The translations under genes were made by a program, and so were the position numbers. A stretch of 9,886 bases of DNA from Calditrichia bacterium (GTDB lineage: Bacteria > Calditrichota > Calditrichia > RBG-13-44-9 > J042). Positions 7,188 to 9,886 of this stretch are shown one piece after another. The stretch lies in contig JAUIFT010000046.1 in assembly GCA_030430345.1 (NCBI GenBank), forward strand, positions 1 through 9,886, given 5' to 3'. The notes beneath the pieces were generated by a model. It worked only from the letters and a program-made list of their open reading frames with translations. It did not search any database and was not told the origin of the DNA. How positions within the stretch are numbered: position 1 is the first letter of the stretch; the number at the start of each line of letters is the position of its first letter.

Positions 7188-8081
7188 ATGGAATATGGAT
7201 TTGTCGGTCAACTCTACAAATTAATGAGAACCGGTGACACCGCCAGTTTTCGGAGAATGCTGGCCGATCATCCCAAAGCATCTCTCAATCTGCCCGCGGA
7301 TGGTTCTGTTGCGCCGGTGCTTATTAGCGCTGTTTTTACCGGACGAAACGATTACCTTGAGGAGTTGCTAGCGGCAGGCGCTGATCCCAACTTGAGAGAT
7401 CTCAGCACAAAAGGAGCCGCGCATAATATGCGTGCGCTGCATGCTGCATATTGGTTTAACCGACTCGAAATGGTTGAGACACTCCACAAATTCGGCGCTG
7501 AGGAAGACTTTGGAACCCGTTTATTTGCCCGGGACATAAAAGCAGTAAAGCAATATATAAAGACAGATAAAACGCTACTGGCGTCGGCCTTCATTCGCTC
7601 AACCTTTACCCTGCTGCATGTGACTGCAGAGCTCGGCGATATAGCACTCACCCGGTTTTTTGTAGACCAGGGATTAGACCCCGCACAGCCTGATGGAGAC
7701 GGACATTCCGCTCTTCGGTATGCGGCAAGAAATTACCCTGCGCTGGATGTTATGGAGGTGCTTGTCAATGCCGGGGCAGATGTGAATGCGGCAAGCAAGA
7801 CAGGCATAACCGCATTGAGCGCAGCTTGTAGCAGCAATGAAAGTCTGGAAGCGGTTATCTGGCTGCTTAATTCCGGCGCAGACCCGAACCTGGTGCCTAA
7901 AGATCGAAACAGTCCTTTGTTAAGAGCCACACGCCTTAAAAATACTGAAATGGTTAGAGCTTTACTGGAGGCCGGGGCAGATCCGCTTTTTATTGGTAAA
8001 GGAGATGAAACAGCGAGTCGTATCGCGAAGAAGAAAAATGCGCAGCATATACTCAAGTTAATAGTGCAGTATGCAAGTTAA
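7188..8081 (+). CDS. Ankyrin-repeat protein
   Basis: The 297-residue product is built almost wholly of ankyrin repeats. Clear repeat ends are LEELLAAGADPNLRD (57-71), LTRFFVDQGLDPAQPDGDG (154-172), MEVLVNAGADVNAASKTG (189-206), IWLLNSGADPNLVPKDR (224-240) and VRALLEAGADPLFIGKGD (256-273). Repeat starts such as MRALHAAYW (81-89), FTLLHVTAEL (140-149) and HSALRYAAR (173-181) match the T-x-L-H-x-A consensus. One stretch (about 107-137) is degenerate. There is no signal peptide or membrane anchor, so a cytosolic protein-binding scaffold is likely; the partner is unknown. GAGG about 6 bases before the ATG, inside the end of the preceding ORF, is the ribosome-binding site. It is tightly linked to the small ORF upstream and to a membrane protein 33 bases downstream, a possible partner. 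Confidence 0.9.
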   Translation: MEYGFVGQLYKLMRTGDTASFRRMLADHPKASLNLPADGSVAPVLISAVFTGRNDYLEELLAAGADPNLRDLSTKGAAHNMRALHAAYWFNRLEMVETLHKFGAEEDFGTRLFARDIKAVKQYIKTDKTLLASAFIRSTFTLLHVTAELGDIALTRFFVDQGLDPAQPDGDGHSALRYAARNYPALDVMEVLVNAGADVNAASKTGITALSAACSSNESLEAVIWLLNSGADPNLVPKDRNSPLLRATRLKNTEMVRALLEAGADPLFIGKGDETASRIAKKKNAQHILKLIVQYAS

Positions 8082-8114
8082 GAAAATAAGCCATCCATAA
8101 ACCCGGATTCCCTT

Positions 8115-9527
8115 ATGAATATTGAACGGGCAGATCAAATGCCGAACAGAGAAGACCATAGTCAAAATGAAAGCGGAAACTGGGTGCAAAAGCTGCACAC
8201 AAGAAGCTGGGAAATGGAGCTTCTGATTGTCGGCTTTGCGCTGCTTGTTTTGCTGGAAGTGCCGGATTATTTAAAAACCCAGATTGATTTCTGGGCGAGT
8301 CAATCTTCCAGCCAATTGGTGAAAAGCGTCATTCCCCTGGCATTTATGCTTGTGATTGGCACAAATATAATGAAGTTCAATCTGATCATTCATCTCCTGC
8401 TGCGCGGATACTGGATTGGCATTATCGGTTTGAATTCTGTCTACCCCGGGGGAATTAATTTTGAACGCCTGCCCTTTGCACCAAAGTTCAAGGATTTTCT
8501 CACCCGGAAGGTGCAAAACCTGGAAGAAGCGGCCCTTTCAATCGATCGAATCTGCAGCGGTATTTTTGCTTTTACCTTTTTGTTGATCTTCATGTTTATT
8601 TCGATCGGGCTATTTTTTGTCGTATATGCGATGATCCTCTTACTGTTTTTTCTGATCGTTTTCTGGTTGCCAATAGAAAATGAAAGTTCATTTTTGGCGG
8701 TGGCCATGCTGCTGATCAGTGTTCCCTATCTCCTTGCCGGTGTGTTAATGGCAATTAACTTTTTGAGTTTAGGCGGGTTAGAAAAAATAAAAATTAAATG
8801 GTTCTCTACCCTGTTCTTCTACATTTCCCGCTTCTTCCGGCTGGTTACTTTTTCATTTTTATATGAGTCGATCTATTACACACTGATTAGCAGCGTTTCC
8901 AAAAGGGTGATCGGAGTTATTTTATTAAGCTATGTGGTTGCAATTAGCGCCTACTTGATGGTGAATTATAATGAGGATATCTTTAATCCGAAAAAGAGTG
9001 TTAATTCGGCGCTGAAAATCTCTGCCGACTATTATGAAAACAAACATAAAGATATCACTGTGGTTAAAGTGCCGACGATTCAGTCGGATGTTATCCGCGA
9101 TAAACATATTGCCCTCTTTATTCCTTACGATGTTGAAGATACCGATAGTCTGCTCAGCAAGTATCCCGAGATAAAGCCATTCCGGAAACGCGGTTTTTCC
9201 CAAAGCTTTAGTTTGACCTTCGGCACTTCGGATACCAGCAATATAACCTTTGGGCCCGGGGCAAAAACAAGCACTGCAGACATTGAAAAAACGCTTTCCT
9301 GCCTCAGCGATTTTTATATAGTTGCGATCAATGACTCTATTTATAACGATTTGAAATTCTTCTTTTATGAACATCCCAACCGCCAGGAGCCGGGTATATT
9401 CACTTATATTTCTACGTCGAAGTTAGAGAATGGCAATAACCTTTTGACGATCCGGAAAAATTTAAAATACCGGACGGAGAAGGTGAATAGAAGAAACACC
9501 CATTACATACCCTTCTGGTTGGAATAG
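8115..9527 (+). CDS. Uncharacterised polytopic membrane protein
   Basis: The 470-residue product has a hydrophilic N-terminus (1-30), then a SWEMELLIVGFALLVLLEVP segment (31-50), and further membrane segments near 71-108, 147-185 (probably two helices), 193-216 and 265-284, giving about six or seven. Residues 285-470 form a soluble domain rich in beta-type sequence, with no motif I recognise. The conserved-looking sWExELLI opening is shared, as far as I recall, with hypothetical membrane proteins of Bacteroidota-like bacteria, without known function. No ribosome-binding site stands out before the ATG at 8115; an in-frame ATG at 8139 also lacks one, so the exact start is uncertain. Most codons are AT-leaning compared with hemH, largely owing to the hydrophobic content. 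It is probably transcribed with the ankyrin gene 33 bases upstream. Confidence 0.82.
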   Translation: MNIERADQMPNREDHSQNESGNWVQKLHTRSWEMELLIVGFALLVLLEVPDYLKTQIDFWASQSSSQLVKSVIPLAFMLVIGTNIMKFNLIIHLLLRGYWIGIIGLNSVYPGGINFERLPFAPKFKDFLTRKVQNLEEAALSIDRICSGIFAFTFLLIFMFISIGLFFVVYAMILLLFFLIVFWLPIENESSFLAVAMLLISVPYLLAGVLMAINFLSLGGLEKIKIKWFSTLFFYISRFFRLVTFSFLYESIYYTLISSVSKRVIGVILLSYVVAISAYLMVNYNEDIFNPKKSVNSALKISADYYENKHKDITVVKVPTIQSDVIRDKHIALFIPYDVEDTDSLLSKYPEIKPFRKRGFSQSFSLTFGTSDTSNITFGPGAKTSTADIEKTLSCLSDFYIVAINDSIYNDLKFFFYEHPNRQEPGIFTYISTSKLENGNNLLTIRKNLKYRTEKVNRRNTHYIPFWLE

Positions 9528-9690
9528 CCTGGTTCTGATATTGCGATAAAAAAACGCCACAACCTAATATCTGCAATTGAGTAGATGGAACAACGATAGA
9601 TGGAAGAAAAGAATATCGATAGAACCGCGCCGCAGCTTCATCGCGGGGCAATAAGGGCGGAACTTTGGCGGGTTATTTTCGCAGCGGGAG
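9528..9690. other. Gap and transition zone into high-GC DNA
   Basis: After the membrane-protein stop there is about 70 bases of AT-rich sequence with a run of seven A (9548-9554) but no stem that would make a terminator. A 9-base direct repeat TAGATGGAA occurs at 9582-9590 and 9597-9605. From about 9620 the GC content climbs to the high-GC block. No complete gene is seen. Confidence 0.4.
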
Positions 9691-9886
9691 CGACCGGAGG
9701 CCTTGAGGTTCTCGAAGTTCTCACCGACCCAGGTGTCGCCGCGCTTGAAGAGCAGCCAATCGGGCTTGCCGTCGGTGAGCAGCCCCAGGCCCGCGGCGAC
9801 CGTGCGCTTGGGTCCGTCCGTGCCGTCGTAGTGCGGCGCGAGGCCGGAGTAGCTGTCATCACCCTCCGAGCTCGAGACATAGAAGA
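9564..9886 (-). CDS. Partial right-handed beta-helix (pectate-lyase-like) protein, broken at its 3' side
   Basis: A minus-strand frame is open from the window's right edge to a TAG at 9564-9566, with the 5' end outside the window. The first 65 or so residues look like the N-terminus of a secreted parallel beta-helix protein: FYVSSSEGDDSYSGLAPH, DGPKRTVAAGLGLLTDGKPD, and WLLFKRGDTWVGENF ending KASGRS. These proteins normally continue for several hundred residues. Here the recognisable sequence stops at about 9685 and the frame runs on through unrelated, lower-GC sequence (RGSIDILFFHLSLFHL) to a chance stop. GC is about 73% in 9721-9840 against about 40% in the preceding gene and gap. The gene is therefore either truncated foreign DNA or the product of a chimeric assembly join. 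The family call rests on pattern recognition. Confidence 0.6.
   Translation of the reverse strand, partial: FYVSSSEGDDSYSGLAPHYDGTDGPKRTVAAGLGLLTDGKPDWLLFKRGDTWVGENFENLKASGRSRCENNPPKFRPYCPAMKLRRGSIDILFFHLSLFHLLNCRY

Noticed and set aside
9582..9605. Direct repeat TAGATGGAA twice with a 15-base period, considered as a target-site duplication or att site.
   Set aside because: Only 6 bases lie between the copies and no integrase or transposase is present; too short to interpret.
9638..9880. 80-residue minus-strand frame rich in Arg, Ser, Thr and Pro.
   Set aside because: Composition is typical of an out-of-frame reading of high-GC coding DNA; the adjacent minus frame carries the beta-helix sequence.
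9600..9886. Plus-strand open frame from an ATG at 9600 to the window's end.
   Set aside because: Across the high-GC part it is the mirror of the minus-strand beta-helix frame, which reads far more like real protein. High GC makes long spurious frames common.

Overview
The window looks like a fragment of a bacterial chromosome or metagenomic contig with mid GC (about 37-55% in the stretches I counted) over most of its length and a sharp jump to about 70% GC in the last 200 bases. The style of the proteins suggests the FCB/Calditrichaeota-like part of the tree: a short CNNM/CorC protein with the NTVAHTVGAAGVGAQA motif, a ferrochelatase with an internal cysteine cluster, and traces of a BNR-type beta-propeller. 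This is an inference from protein style only. I saw no rRNA, tRNA, CRISPR array, transposase or convincing terminator.

Layout. 1-123 is the 3' tail of an unrecognised plus-strand gene. It converges on a CNNM/CorC-type membrane protein (360-1412, minus) with a plausible sigma70 promoter. Positions 1413-2863 form a decaying block: a remnant of a BNR/sortilin-like beta-propeller (about 1570-1757, plus), an intact SAM-dependent methyltransferase (1758-2450, minus), and the frameshifted 3' end of another minus-strand gene (2510-2735).

From 2864 to 9527 everything reads on the plus strand. First comes a DUF1428 (YbaA-like) protein followed 36 nt later by a DUF4437-type cupin lipoprotein. After a 191-nt gap comes a haem module: HemY/HemG-type protoporphyrinogen oxidase (4315-5784) and ferrochelatase hemH (5848-6861), the last two steps of protoporphyrin-dependent haem synthesis. 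Three uncharacterised genes follow with short gaps: a small 88-aa ORF with a probable TTG start, an ankyrin-repeat protein beginning 1 nt after it, and a 470-aa polytopic membrane protein 33 nt further on. The spacing (63, 58, 1 and 33 nt) would allow one transcript from hemG to the membrane protein.

The end of the window (about 9690-9886) carries, on the minus strand, part of a high-GC protein that reads like the N-terminal region of a right-handed beta-helix (pectate-lyase-like) protein. Its recognisable sequence stops abruptly near 9685, so this is either recently acquired and truncated DNA or a chimeric assembly end.

No complete new system is evident. The best candidates for a second look are the ferrochelatase cysteine cluster, the uncharacterised trio behind hemH, and the beta-helix junction.
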